Below, piece by piece: positions 1 to 8,630 of a DNA stretch of 64,000 nucleotides. Source of the stretch: Bin18 sp965200355 (GTDB lineage: Bacteria > Desulfobacterota > Binatia > Bin18); assembly GCA_965200355.1 (NCBI GenBank), contig OZ241351.1, positions 2,728,001 to 2,792,000 of the forward strand. The letters are read 5' to 3'. The notes under the pieces are model-generated. The model did no database searches, was not told the DNA's origin, and worked only from the letters and a program-made list of their open reading frames with translations. The translations under genes and the position numbers were made by a program. Every line of letters begins with the position of its first letter. Position 1 is the stretch's first letter.

Positions 1-70
1 GTCTGCAACAACACGCCGACCCAGACAGCAAGACCCAGGGTCAGGCGAAAAAGGGGTGAGGGTGCGTGCG

Positions 71-1258
71 TCATGTGCTGGCAACAGTTGGGGAAGAAAG
101 AGGGGCGGTGAAGCGCACTACGAGACAGGTAATATCATCAGACTGCGGCGCCTCTCCGGCAAAAGCGCGCACCTCATCGACGACCGTGGTCACGATTTCA
201 CGGGCGGTGCTCTGCCCAAGGCTGGCGAGTTTTGCATCAAGGCGCTCTTCCCCAAACTCCTCTTCCTGAGCGTTCTGGGCCTCGGTCACGCCGTCTGTGT
301 AAAGGAAAAGGGTATCTCCAGGGGCCAGCCGGACCTCAGCGTTGCGATATTCGTGCCCAGGAGCGACCCCGAGAACCAGATTCTGCGTGACCGGTAGCTC
401 CTCGACCCGGGTATCGCTGCGGACCAAACGGGGCGGGTTATGCCCACCATTACTGTAACGGAAGACGCCGTCCCGCAGATCAAATACCCCATAAAAAAGG
501 GTGATGAAGATACAGGTTTCGTTATCCTCAGCCAGGAGGTCGTTGACTCTGCTCAGGCAGTCGGCAGGTGACGAGGAATCTCTGCCCGTCCCTTTGAGCA
601 GGGTCCGCGTCATGAGGGTAAACAGCGCCGCTGGAATCCCTTTGCCCGAGACATCGGCAATAACCAGACCGAGCCGGGCATCTCCGAGGGGGAAAAAGTC
701 GTAGAAGTCCCCGCCGACCTCTCGGGCTGGGATCATCAGGGCCTGGACATCGTGGGTCTCGCTACGCGGGAGTTCCTTGGGCAGGGCAGACATTTGGACC
801 TCTTGGGCCACATCGAGTTCCCGCTTGAGGACGACGAGCCGGTCCCGCGCTTCCTGGGCGGTTTCCAGGGCGCGGATATGGTTGAGCGTCTTTTCAATCG
901 TAATTTCGAGGTCGTTAAAATTGATCGGTTTGGTCACAAAGTCGAAGGCGCCCCGGTTCATGGCGGTCCGGATATTCTCCATATCGCCGTAGGCGGAAAC
1001 GATGACCGCCTGGACATCCGGGGTGTTTTCGAGGTTGCTCAGCAGGGCGAGTCCGTCCATCACGGGCATGTTGATATCCGACAGGACCAGATGAATGTCC
1101 GGGTTCTCAGCCAGCTTTTCGAGCGCTTCCTGGCCATTACGGGCAAAGACGAATTCGAATTCGCCCTTGCGGATACGGCGACGGAATTTCTGGCGGATCA
1201 ACAGTTCAAGGTCTTCTTCGTCGTCTACCACAAGGAGTCGGACGGGTGATTTTGCCAA
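71..1258 (-). CDS. Response-regulator PP2C phosphatase (RsbU/SpoIIE type)
   Basis: 395 residues. An N-terminal receiver domain (about 1-125) has the acidic pair in VVDDEED, a phospho-acceptor D61 in LVLSDINMP and K110 in FVTKPINF. A helical linker (about 125-160) leads to a SpoIIE-type PP2C domain with metal-ligand motifs VGGDFYDFF, ADVSGKGIPAALF, GGHNPP, LYTDGVTEA and SDDITCLVV. Family role: phosphorylation of the receiver switches on dephosphorylation of a STAS anti-sigma antagonist. The next two genes upstream in the same direction encode exactly such a STAS protein and an anti-sigma-type kinase, so this is the output phosphatase of a partner-switching module. No sigma factor gene is in view. 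ATG start; domain calls are secure, the regulon is unknown. Confidence 0.93.
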   Translation of the reverse strand: MAKSPVRLLVVDDEEDLELLIRQKFRRRIRKGEFEFVFARNGQEALEKLAENPDIHLVLSDINMPVMDGLALLSNLENTPDVQAVIVSAYGDMENIRTAMNRGAFDFVTKPINFNDLEITIEKTLNHIRALETAQEARDRLVVLKRELDVAQEVQMSALPKELPRSETHDVQALMIPAREVGGDFYDFFPLGDARLGLVIADVSGKGIPAALFTLMTRTLLKGTGRDSSSPADCLSRVNDLLAEDNETCIFITLFYGVFDLRDGVFRYSNGGHNPPRLVRSDTRVEELPVTQNLVLGVAPGHEYRNAEVRLAPGDTLFLYTDGVTEAQNAQEEEFGEERLDAKLASLGQSTAREIVTTVVDEVRAFAGEAPQSDDITCLVVRFTAPLSSPTVAST

Positions 1259-1282
1259 GGTCTGGTCCCTCTCTTCCGGTGT

Positions 1283-1630
1283 CTACAGGGTCGCCAGGGC
1301 ATCGCTCCGGCTCTGGCAGATCGTCAGGAGGTTCGTAAACCCGCTGATATCAAAGACATGGGCGATGTGTTCGGCCAGCCCGCAGAACAGCGTTTTCCCT
1401 CTCTATGCCTGTAGCCGTCGGGCCGTGACGAGCAATACACGCAAGCCGGCGCTGCTGATGTAGTTCAGCGCTGTAAAATCAAAGACAAGCGTTTTCTCGC
1501 CGGCATCGAGCTGGTCCCGAATAGCGTTTTCCAGGACCCCGACGGTATTCCCGTCAACTCGTCCCACCGGGCAGACGATCACGGCCTGTTCACGGCGTTC
1601 GGTTTGCACCGACAGCGTCTGTTTATTCAT
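1283..1630 (-). pseudogene. STAS-domain anti-sigma factor antagonist interrupted by an in-frame TAG
   Basis: The reading from ATG 1630 gives a good STAS N-terminal part with the phosphorylatable serine motif YISSAGLRVLL, then stops at TAG 1403-1405. Reading on in the same frame restores the expected STAS C-terminus (GKTLFCGLAEHIAHVFDISG and on to a second TAG at 1283-1285), about 114 residues in all. So a single nonsense codon, not a frameshift, splits the domain. The start overlaps the end of the kinase gene by 8 nt; a TTG at 1648 is a weaker alternative. It may be a pseudogene, a sequencing error or amber read-through. The truncated 75-residue product keeps the phosphosite but lacks the last helix and strand. 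Confidence 0.8.
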
Positions 1631-2123
1631 GACGGGCTTGCTCTCCAATGACTTGTTTCAGCGTAATCCGATTGCGTCCGTCTATACGCTCATACGTACT
1701 GCTGTCAGTCATCTCTTTCACAAAAAAGATGCCGAGACCGCCGATGGGACGCTCCGCAATCCCCAGACTGGTATCCGGCTCTGGGGCCTCCTCAAGCGGG
1801 TTGTATGCCTCGCCGTTGTCTTCGAGTTGAGCCACGACGGTCCCCTGATCAACGAACAGCCGGAGTCGAAGCTCGGGTTCGGAAAGCGCCGGGAGAGCAT
1901 AGTTGACGCTGTTCGTCACCAGTTCGTCCAGGACGAGGTTGAGGCGACTCTGAAAATCCGGGCTGAGCGCGTGGGCAGCCCCGAATTCCTGGATAGCCTG
2001 GGCGAGCATAGACAGGGCGGACAGGTCGGAGGCGAGGGAGACCTCCATTATCTGACCGCTCGGTTGGGGTTCTCGGGATGGCATGGGCTTCACCATGAAA
2101 CGTGCGGTCCGTCTGGTGGACAC
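1623..2123 (-). CDS. Anti-sigma factor type serine kinase (RsbW/HATPase_c_2)
   Basis: 166 residues with a GHKL ATPase fold. The N-box is LVLDELVTNSVNYA, the G1 box is EDNGEAYNP and the G2 box is GGLGIFFVKEMTD. In the RsbW/SpoIIAB family such proteins bind a sigma factor or other target and phosphorylate the STAS antagonist. Here it lies between a STAS gene (8-nt overlap downstream) and, further on, a receiver-PP2C phosphatase, giving a complete kinase-substrate-phosphatase set. The GTG start at 2123 has no clear ribosome binding site; ATG at 2096 is an alternative that keeps the whole domain. Confidence 0.88.
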   Translation of the reverse strand: MSTRRTARFMVKPMPSREPQPSGQIMEVSLASDLSALSMLAQAIQEFGAAHALSPDFQSRLNLVLDELVTNSVNYALPALSEPELRLRLFVDQGTVVAQLEDNGEAYNPLEEAPEPDTSLGIAERPIGGLGIFFVKEMTDSSTYERIDGRNRITLKQVIGEQARHE

Positions 2124-2242
2124 TCTGGAAGCCGCCTAGGCTTCTGTAGGATAAGAGACATAGGTTTGCTCTAGGGCCTGATGAAGATTCCGGCATAATA
2201 TAACGAGATCGGCCAGATCATACCAGCCTTCTCCGTCGGCGG

Positions 2243-3619
2243 TCAGATTGACCACACGAAGGGTCTGAGGTCAACGTGACGTGCCTCAAGTTGCCCGTCA
2301 ATGAGGCACGGGGCGCGCGATAAGGCTAGGACGGGCTGAGAGATATAATTCTCGGGCCGGGCTCGGATCGTGGTGGCAAAGGCTTCCCGCTCTTCCCGGC
2401 TGGCGTGGGGTCCCACCAACATGCCGTACCCGCCAGACTCGCCCACCGCCTTGACCACCAGGTTGTCAAGATGGGCAAGCGTGTAGGCCAGCCCCTCGGG
2501 TTCCCGGCAGAGCAAGGTTTCGACGTTGGCGAGAATCGGTTCCTGGTCGAGGTAATAGCGGATCATGCGGGGCACATACGCATAGACCGCCTTATCGTCT
2601 GCAACCCCTGTGCCGGGCGCATTGGCGAGAGCAAGATTGCCGGCCCGATAGACCTCAAATAGTCCCGGGACGCCCAGGCAGGAATCTGGGCGGAAGGCGT
2701 GGGGGTCGATAAAGTCATCGTCGATGCGCCGGTAGAGGACGTCGACGGGTCGCAATCCCTGGACAGTGCGCATATACAGGCGTGTCCCCCGCACGAGGAG
2801 GTCGGCGCCCGTGACGAGTTCAATCCCCATTTCTCGGGCCAGAAAGGCATGTTCGTAGTACGTCGAGTTATAGACACCCGGCGTGAGCAGGGCGATGCTC
2901 GGTTCTTCTCCGCTCCGAGGCGAAAGGGCCCGTAAGACGCGGAGGAGTTCCTGGCCGTAGTGATCGACCGCCCGGACGCGGTACCGGCGAAAAACTCGCG
3001 GGAAGGAGCGGCGGATTGCCTCCCGACAGGCGAGCATATACGACACCCCGGACGGGACTCGCAGATTGTCCTCCAGCACCATGAAGCCGTCTGCGGTCCG
3101 AACGATGTCACTCCCGCATACCGACACATAGGCTCCGAGCGGTACCTGGACCCCTTCCATTTCGGGGCGGTAGTTCGGGCAGCCCTGCACGAGGTCGCGC
3201 GGGACGGTCCCGTCGCGAAGAATATGTCCCTTGCCGTAGACATCGGCAAGAAAGAGATTCAGCGCCTGGATGCGCTGCGTGAGCCCCCGCTCGATATGCT
3301 GCCACTCTCGGGCAAGTACGAGGCGGGGGACGCAATCAATGGGGATGACTCGCTCAATCGACTCCTCGTCGCCGTATACGGTGAAAGTGATGCCCTCGTG
3401 GAGAAATGAGCGGGTCACCCGTTCCTGAAGGCGCGTGACCTCCTCTTTGGACATCCGCTCCATTTCATCGATGAGGAGTCGGTAGTGCGCGCGCGGCTGC
3501 CCTGCGGACTCAAAAGTCTCGTCGAAAAACTGCGTGTCAGTCTCGTAGCGCTCAGAAAGCGAGGCTGCCAAGTCGCCGTCCTGGCTCTGCTGCGCTTCGG
3601 ACAAATCACGTGACGCCAT
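2243..3619 (-). CDS. Circularly permuted ATP-grasp type 2 protein, C-terminus short
   Basis: 458 residues of the DUF404/DUF407 (circularly permuted ATP-grasp 2) family, which usually sits with alpha-E and transglutaminase-like proteins and is thought to form peptide-like bonds. Recognisable parts are the N-terminal RLQERVTRSFLHEGITF region, ALNLFLADVYG, VPSGVSYMLACREAIRR, LTPGVYNSTYYEHAFLAREM and GESGGYGMLVG. After RHVDLRPFV the protein ends within four residues. Family members I remember carry on for about 40 residues with a glycine-rich, serine-rich tail. The sequence behind the TGA is open in another frame for about 39 codons but I do not recognise it. Either a truncated active variant or an indel; usual partners are absent here. 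Confidence 0.8.
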   Translation of the reverse strand: MASRDLSEAQQSQDGDLAASLSERYETDTQFFDETFESAGQPRAHYRLLIDEMERMSKEEVTRLQERVTRSFLHEGITFTVYGDEESIERVIPIDCVPRLVLAREWQHIERGLTQRIQALNLFLADVYGKGHILRDGTVPRDLVQGCPNYRPEMEGVQVPLGAYVSVCGSDIVRTADGFMVLEDNLRVPSGVSYMLACREAIRRSFPRVFRRYRVRAVDHYGQELLRVLRALSPRSGEEPSIALLTPGVYNSTYYEHAFLAREMGIELVTGADLLVRGTRLYMRTVQGLRPVDVLYRRIDDDFIDPHAFRPDSCLGVPGLFEVYRAGNLALANAPGTGVADDKAVYAYVPRMIRYYLDQEPILANVETLLCREPEGLAYTLAHLDNLVVKAVGESGGYGMLVGPHASREEREAFATTIRARPENYISQPVLALSRAPCLIDGQLEARHVDLRPFVWSI

Positions 3620-3727
3620 CCTGATAATACTACCCTTTCTGTCAGAGTTCGCAAATCATCGTCAGAATGATGGTTCAATGCGACCGAATAATCAAGGGAA
3701 ACACGCACACCCGCTTCGTGAAACGGG

Positions 3728-4480
3728 CTAACGAAACAAGTCGGCGTCGGCCGGGCGTTTCAGGGATTCGCTCCCGACGTCGGCTGGTTTGAAGCGATAA
3801 CCACGGATCAGAACGGCTGGCATGGCGGCGCTTTTTTCCATGAGCAGGCCGGCGGCCGCGGCGAGTTCGTCAGCCACGGCAATGACCGTATGGTGCAGCT
3901 CACGCCCCTGGAGGTCTTCCTCTCCGCGCTGGTCGTCGAGCGGGTCAAGACCAGAAACACCGAGCGCGAATTCGACCAGACCGTCACGCCACGGCCGACC
4001 AAACGTGTCGGTAATAATCACGCCCACAGCAATATGACGCTGCCGCTCAATAGCCAGACGCAGGTTCCGGGCTGAGGCGTCCGGGTCTTTGGGCAGCAGA
4101 ATAACAACGTCATCGGCAAGGGTGTTGGAGGCGTCAACGCCGGAGTTCGCACACACCCAGCCGTGTTTACTCTCGGTGATAACGACGCCGTTTTTCATGC
4201 GGACAATGCGGCTGCTCTCGGTCAGCACGACCTCAACCATGCGCGGGTCTTTCTCCCACATGTCCGCAATCTGGGTGGCAAACGGCGATGGCGTGACCGT
4301 CCGCAGGTCAACGACGGCCCCCTCGGCTTTGGAGACAATCTTTTGGCACAGGACCAAAATGTCTCCATTCTTGAGGCCGACTTTGGCCTTATCAATGGCG
4401 GTGAGCAAGAGGGCGGGCAGATCATCACCGGGCTTGATCTGAGGAACACCGGGAATGGGGATAATGGCAATCGTACTCAT
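3728..4480 (-). CDS. cofE: Coenzyme F420-0:L-glutamate ligase CofE
   Basis: 250 residues, the length of stand-alone CofE (no fused FMN-binding FbiB-type domain). Adds L-glutamate residues to F420-0 using GTP. Diagnostic stretches are PGDDLPALLLTAI near the N-terminus, DILVLCQKIVSKAEGAVVDL, the HGWVCANSGVDASN loop, and IITDTFGRPWRDG followed by VALG-like residues. It is the last cof gene of the cofG-cofH-cofD-cofE run, 28 nt after cofD. The order follows the pathway. Identification is firm. Confidence 0.96.
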   Translation of the reverse strand: MSTIAIIPIPGVPQIKPGDDLPALLLTAIDKAKVGLKNGDILVLCQKIVSKAEGAVVDLRTVTPSPFATQIADMWEKDPRMVEVVLTESSRIVRMKNGVVITESKHGWVCANSGVDASNTLADDVVILLPKDPDASARNLRLAIERQRHIAVGVIITDTFGRPWRDGLVEFALGVSGLDPLDDQRGEEDLQGRELHHTVIAVADELAAAAGLLMEKSAAMPAVLIRGYRFKPADVGSESLKRPADADLFR

Positions 4481-4508
4481 GCGAGGTCCTCACAGTCCGC
4501 CGCGCGAC

Positions 4509-5495
4509 TTATGGCAGAGATTTGGGCTGTTTCTGATGGGCAAACTCGATAACCGTTCGCGCCAGAGCAACCGACTTGTCCATAGTGCTCATGACGGTAT
4601 CGGTGACCATAACAGCCAGCCCCATTTTTTCCAGGCGTTTGCGTGCTGATGGGTCGTGTTCGATGTCCTGCTGATCGAGGACAAACGTATCCACAAAATC
4701 TTGATACAGCGTGGCAACCCCAACCGACGAGACTTCGACCCCGAGACCGGCAAGCATCCGGTCGGCTGGTCCCTTGATGGGCTTCCCAGCGACCAGAGGG
4801 CCGATGGCGGCCACGGGGGCGGGGGTGACGCGCAGGGCCTCGCGCACGCCTGGTAAGGAAAGAATGGGGCCAATACTGACAATGGGGTTGCTCGGCGGGA
4901 GAATCACCAGGTCGGCGCTGTGAATGGCCTCAATGACACCAGGGGCGGCCTGGGCCGTTTCCAGCCCGCTGAATTCAACTTTCGAGACACGCCCCTCACT
5001 GCGCTGTTTTACGAAATACTCCTGAAAGGGCAGGCCGCCGGCCTCGGTATGCACAACGGTCTGAACCGGCTCATCGCTCATGGGCAGCACGCTGGCTTCA
5101 ATACCCCACCGCCGAGCAATGGCCGCGGTGACTTGGCTGAGGGTCTGCCCCTGGCGCAGGGCCTGGGTCCGAAACAGATGGGTTGCCAGGTCGGCATCCC
5201 CCAAGCCAAACCAAGTCTCGGGGTAATAGCGCCCGAGCGCGGCAAGGCAGCGGTGGGTTTCCTGGGGGAGGCCCCAGCCTTTTTCGGGGTCAACGACATT
5301 GGCCAGGGTATAAGTCACCGTGTCGAGGTCGGGAGAAACGGACAGGCCAAAGAATTCTTCGTCATCGCCAGTATTGACGATGACCCTCAGATTTGTCGCG
5401 GATACAACCCGCACGACCCCACGCAAGAAGCGGGCGGCACCCACACCGCCGGCCAGGGCGGTAATACGTGAGGGAGTCAGGCGAGACACGGGCAA
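4509..5495 (-). CDS. cofD: 2-phospho-L-lactate transferase CofD
   Basis: 328 residues. Transfers the phospholactyl (or phosphoenolpyruvyl) group to FO to make F420-0. The N-terminal ALAGGVGAARFLRG and NTGDDEEFFGLSVSPDLDT segments are typical CofD, as is the SNPIVSIGPILSLPG motif mid-protein and GVEVSSVGVATLY towards the end. It is between cofH (31 nt away) and cofE. The first codon taken here is TTG; GTG at 5489, two codons in, is an alternative, and neither has a convincing ribosome binding site. The guanylyltransferase that makes its nucleotide-activated substrate (cofC/fbiD) is not in the window. Confidence 0.96.
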   Translation of the reverse strand: MPVSRLTPSRITALAGGVGAARFLRGVVRVVSATNLRVIVNTGDDEEFFGLSVSPDLDTVTYTLANVVDPEKGWGLPQETHRCLAALGRYYPETWFGLGDADLATHLFRTQALRQGQTLSQVTAAIARRWGIEASVLPMSDEPVQTVVHTEAGGLPFQEYFVKQRSEGRVSKVEFSGLETAQAAPGVIEAIHSADLVILPPSNPIVSIGPILSLPGVREALRVTPAPVAAIGPLVAGKPIKGPADRMLAGLGVEVSSVGVATLYQDFVDTFVLDQQDIEHDPSARKRLEKMGLAVMVTDTVMSTMDKSVALARTVIEFAHQKQPKSLP

Positions 5496-5525
5496 ACGGG
5501 CGGAGGACGGTCCTCCGCTGCCAGA

Positions 5526-6812
5526 TTAGTGGGCGGTTTCGCGTTTGTCCCGCTCGAATGGATGAACGTAACGGAACTGCTCTGAGGCGGCGAGCTTCCG
5601 ATAGGAACCGAATTGCTCGTCGGCATTTTCGACCATATCCAAGGGACTGACTTTATCATCGGTGCCGTTAAAGACTGTCCGCAGCTTATACGTGGTGGAA
5701 CGCTCGGCCGGGGTGCGGCCCACGTCGCGAATTAAGCGTCGTAATTCTTTGGGGGGCACCAACTGGCCGTACTGCGCGCCGGCCGAGGTGGAAATACTCT
5801 CGTTGATTAACGTTCCGCCAAGATCGTTCGCGCCCACCGTCAGCAGATATTGTGACAGCTTCGGCCCCTCTTTGACCCAGGAGGATTGGATATTGCGAAA
5901 GGTGGGACCGAGCATCAGCCGGGCAACCGCGTGCATCTTGATGACTTCCACACCGGTTGCGCCCTCGCGGACGCCTTTGACGAGTTTGCGCTGATACATG
6001 GGGGCTTCCTGGTGGATGAGCGACAGCGGGACAAATTCGGTAAACCCACCGGTCTCCTTTTGAATGTCGCGGAGCAGGTTCATATGTTTGACCCAATGTT
6101 CTTGGGTCTCGATATGGCCGTACATAATGGTTGAGGTGGTCGGGATACCGAGACTATGCGCCGAGGTAATGACCTCGATCCACTGCTTGGTCGAAATACG
6201 CCCTGGGGCGATAATATCGCGGATATCCTGGTCCAGAATTTCTGCTGAGGTACCGGGGAGCGTATCTAAACCCGCGTTTTTGAGTTCTCGTACATATTCG
6301 AGAATAGAGACCCCCGACCGCAGCGCTCCGTACAGGACTTCTTCGGGCGAAAACGCGTGGATATGGAGGTCTGGAAACGCCCTCTTGACGGCTCGGGTCA
6401 GGTCAATATAGAGGCTGCCGTTCATTTTGGGTGGCAGGCCGGCCTGCATACAGACTTCGGTTGCGCCCATGTCCACTGCTTCCTGGGCTCGCCGGATGAT
6501 CTCCTCTTCGGGGAGGAAATAGCCTTCTTCCTCGCGGTACTCCCGGCTGAACGCGCAGAACGTGCAGTGCTTAATGCACACATTGGTGAAGTTGATATTG
6601 CGGTTGACCACATAGGTCACCACCTCACCGACCTGACGGCGACGCATTTCGTCGGCGACCAGACAGACGGCGTGAAAATCAACGCCAGTGGTCTGGCAGA
6701 GATGGAGCCCGTCTTGCCAGGAGAGTTCTTCATCCTCCAGAGCACGATACAGGATGGTGCGAATCTGTGGGTCAACGTGATTGAGAATGCCGGCCATGTG
6801 ATCGGTTGCCAC
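5526..6812 (-). CDS. cofH: FO synthase subunit 2 CofH
   Basis: 428 residues. Radical SAM enzyme acting with CofG to make the deazaflavin chromophore FO from tyrosine and the pyrimidine precursor. The CX3CX2C cluster motif is CIKHCTFC around residue 75-82. Later family signatures are MGATEVCMQAGLPP, HAFSPEEV and LPGTSAEILDQ, and SAGAQYGQLVPP near the end. GTG start at 6812 is preceded by GGAG at a spacing of about 9 nt. It follows cofG by 58 nt and precedes cofD. Confidence 0.96.
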   Translation of the reverse strand: MATDHMAGILNHVDPQIRTILYRALEDEELSWQDGLHLCQTTGVDFHAVCLVADEMRRRQVGEVVTYVVNRNINFTNVCIKHCTFCAFSREYREEEGYFLPEEEIIRRAQEAVDMGATEVCMQAGLPPKMNGSLYIDLTRAVKRAFPDLHIHAFSPEEVLYGALRSGVSILEYVRELKNAGLDTLPGTSAEILDQDIRDIIAPGRISTKQWIEVITSAHSLGIPTTSTIMYGHIETQEHWVKHMNLLRDIQKETGGFTEFVPLSLIHQEAPMYQRKLVKGVREGATGVEVIKMHAVARLMLGPTFRNIQSSWVKEGPKLSQYLLTVGANDLGGTLINESISTSAGAQYGQLVPPKELRRLIRDVGRTPAERSTTYKLRTVFNGTDDKVSPLDMVENADEQFGSYRKLAASEQFRYVHPFERDKRETAH

Positions 6813-6870
6813 GGCTGAGTCTCCTTACGCTCGAAGACTTGAGGGGGTAGGGTGCCCTCAAGTTCGAAAA

Positions 6871-8025
6871 TTATGCCATCACTTCGGCTTGTAACTCGCG
6901 TGTACGCGGCTGTAGGGCCGGCAAGAGGAAGCCCGGACGGTCTATATATTCTTCATAGATGGCCAGACGCTCCCGTAAGGTAAAACCGGCGTCCGCGCAC
7001 GTCTGGGCTAATAAATTGAGGTGCGGCCAAGCGGCCTCTGGATTGACGTAATCTATCGAAACTGGCGAAATACCGCCCCAGTCGTTAATCCCCGAACGTA
7101 ACAGCATCTGGTGGTCGTACGGACTGAGGTTGGGCGGAGCCTGCACATTCATCTGTCCGCCCAACAGGAGCCGCGCCACCGCCACCGTTCGGGCCATTTC
7201 ATAGCTTTCCGGCTCAGGGGCGGTGGCCATGCGCGTATTCGGCTTGGCACGAAAGTTCTGGACGATCACTTCTTGAATATGGCCGTACTCCTCGTGCAGG
7301 GCGCGAATCGCGAGCAAACTATCGACCACTTCTTCGTGCGTTTCTCCGATACCAATGAGAATGCCAGTCGTGAACGGAATCTCCAGTTCACCGGCCTCGC
7401 GAATCATTTTGACGCGGACTTCGGGCCGCTTGTCGGGCGCAGAAAAGTGCGCCATGCCGCGCTCGCAGAGCCGGGGGCTGATATTTTCCAACATGAGGCC
7501 CAGGCTGACGTTGACATCTTTGAGCCATTTCATCTCGTCATAGCTCAGCACGCCGGCATTGGTGTGGGGCAGGATGCCGTAGGACAGGGCGATTTTGCAG
7601 GCCTGATAGACGTAGGCGGTTGTCGTGGCGTGGCCAAAGCCGGCTAGAGTTTCTCGATAGCTCCGAAAGGCTTTTTCCGGCTTATCTCCCAAACACATGA
7701 GGGCCTCTTTGCAGCCCTGCTGTTTGGCGCGCGCCAACCAGCTCCGAATGTCCTCTGGACTCATGGTCCAGGCGTCCGGGTCGCGTGGGTCCTTGCGAAA
7801 AGTACAGTACGAGCACCGGTCCCGACACAGATTGGTGACGGGCAGAAAGACTTTCCGGGAATAGGTCACCGTCCGGCCTTTGTGACGGTCGCGCAAGGCT
7901 CCCGCCGCTTCCAGGAGGGCCGGAAAGTCTTCCGCGGAACAATTGATGAGATGGTATCCGTCCTCAGCGGGCAAAGCGGTATCCGAGAGCGCTTTGTCTA
8001 ATATCACCGAAATGTGAGATTGCAC
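6871..8025 (-). CDS. cofG: FO synthase subunit 1 CofG
   Basis: Radical SAM partner of CofH in FO synthesis. The CX3CX2C motif is CRDRCSYC; further signatures are CLGDKPEKAF, LPHTNAGVLSYDEM, GLMLENISPRLCERG and the C-terminal GINDWGGISPVSIDYVNPEAAWP. The frame stays open upstream to 8247, but that extension is proline/serine-rich and matches nothing. I choose GTG 8025 (384 residues) because GGGGGA lies 8 nt in front and a sigma70-like promoter sits just upstream at 8057-8085, which the longer start would place inside the gene. First gene of the F420 operon. Confidence 0.94.
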   Translation of the reverse strand: MQSHISVILDKALSDTALPAEDGYHLINCSAEDFPALLEAAGALRDRHKGRTVTYSRKVFLPVTNLCRDRCSYCTFRKDPRDPDAWTMSPEDIRSWLARAKQQGCKEALMCLGDKPEKAFRSYRETLAGFGHATTTAYVYQACKIALSYGILPHTNAGVLSYDEMKWLKDVNVSLGLMLENISPRLCERGMAHFSAPDKRPEVRVKMIREAGELEIPFTTGILIGIGETHEEVVDSLLAIRALHEEYGHIQEVIVQNFRAKPNTRMATAPEPESYEMARTVAVARLLLGGQMNVQAPPNLSPYDHQMLLRSGINDWGGISPVSIDYVNPEAAWPHLNLLAQTCADAGFTLRERLAIYEEYIDRPGFLLPALQPRTRELQAEVMA

Positions 8026-8056
8026 CCGATATCCCCCATGCTGAAATGGCCTTGCG

Positions 8057-8085
8057 ACACTAGTAGAGCGGGGGGGGAATGTCAA
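8057..8085 (-). promoter_or_regulatory. Sigma70-type promoter of the cof operon
   Basis: On the minus strand, a perfect -35 TTGACA (8085-8080) is followed after exactly 17 nt by TAGTGT (8062-8057) as -10. The predicted start of transcription near 8050 gives a 25-nt leader before the cofG GTG at 8025. The spacer contains a run of eight C. Confidence 0.7.
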
Positions 8086-8101
8086 CTGGGGGGTTGAGGA
8101 A

Positions 8102-8121
8102 ATATCACTTTTCAGTGATAT
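8102..8121. promoter_or_regulatory. Perfect 8-bp inverted repeat upstream of the cof promoter
   Basis: ATATCACT - TTTC - AGTGATAT, perfect over 8 bp per arm, 17 nt upstream of the cofG -35 box and downstream of the stop of the small membrane protein. It has no following T-run on either strand, so an operator is more likely than a terminator. The regulator is unknown. Confidence 0.45.
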
Positions 8122-8156
8122 GGGCAGAGGGCCGGGCGACGGGGAGAAGCAAGGCC

Positions 8157-8525
8157 CTACTCGCGGGCCGCCGGGGAGGACGCCCAGCTTGGCTGCCGAT
8201 AGCGCTGGCGGCGAACCGCCATAATCGTACACAGCGCTCCGCTGCACAGGATGAGCCAGCCGACGTTGTGCAGCACGTGGTAGAAGTCCAGCTTGGCTCG
8301 ATTGAGGGAGTGCCGGCTCCAGGCTCCAGTCGGCAAGTGGTGCCGCCTGGCATTCTTCCCGAATGGGTGCTCGGCCGCAACGGGAGGGGGTGTCCGGGCC
8401 AAGGCGCTCTGATACTCCCGGACTTTGAAGTGGGCGACCAGCGTGTTGCCCAGACCAAGCGTAACCAGGATGATACCGGCCACGAAAAAGGTATTGCGCA
8501 ACAACGCGGAGAGCGTACGCATCAT
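8157..8525 (-). CDS. Small two-helix membrane protein, unknown function
   Basis: 122 residues starting at the double methionine (ATG 8525, AGGG a few bases upstream). Hydrophobic segments are about residues 8-30 (LRNTFFVAGIILVTLGLGNT) and about 75-95 (VLHNVGWLILCSGALCTIMA), separated by a polar loop rich in basic and proline residues. The frame extends upstream past 8700 but that part runs antisense into lipB and is not credible. No family recognised. It faces away from lipB and lies ahead of the cof operon on the same strand. Confidence 0.6.
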   Translation of the reverse strand: MMRTLSALLRNTFFVAGIILVTLGLGNTLVAHFKVREYQSALARTPPPVAAEHPFGKNARRHHLPTGAWSRHSLNRAKLDFYHVLHNVGWLILCSGALCTIMAVRRQRYRQPSWASSPAARE

Positions 8526-8630
8526 GGATACCCTGACGCTACCACCTGAGGAAAAGACGGTCAAGAGCCGCGCTTCGGACACGGACCGCTGCGGCACGCG
8601 GGGTGTCGAAGCCCGGAGAAAGGTGTCCGT

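Noticed and set aside
1..70. Gene at the left edge
   Set aside because: Too short to judge; only the region behind the PP2C phosphatase stop is visible.
1403..1405. TAG as a pyrrolysine codon
   Set aside because: The broken helicase contains both TAG and TAA in frame, other genes use TAG as normal stop, and STAS proteins have no pyrrolysine precedent.
2243..2245. UGA at the end of the ATP-grasp gene as a second selenocysteine codon
   Set aside because: Reading on in frame gives unrelated sequence and no SECIS-like hairpin follows.
8026..8247. Longer N-terminus for cofG
   Set aside because: The extension covers the promoter and palindrome, has low-complexity sequence and no family match; GTG 8025 has a good ribosome binding site.
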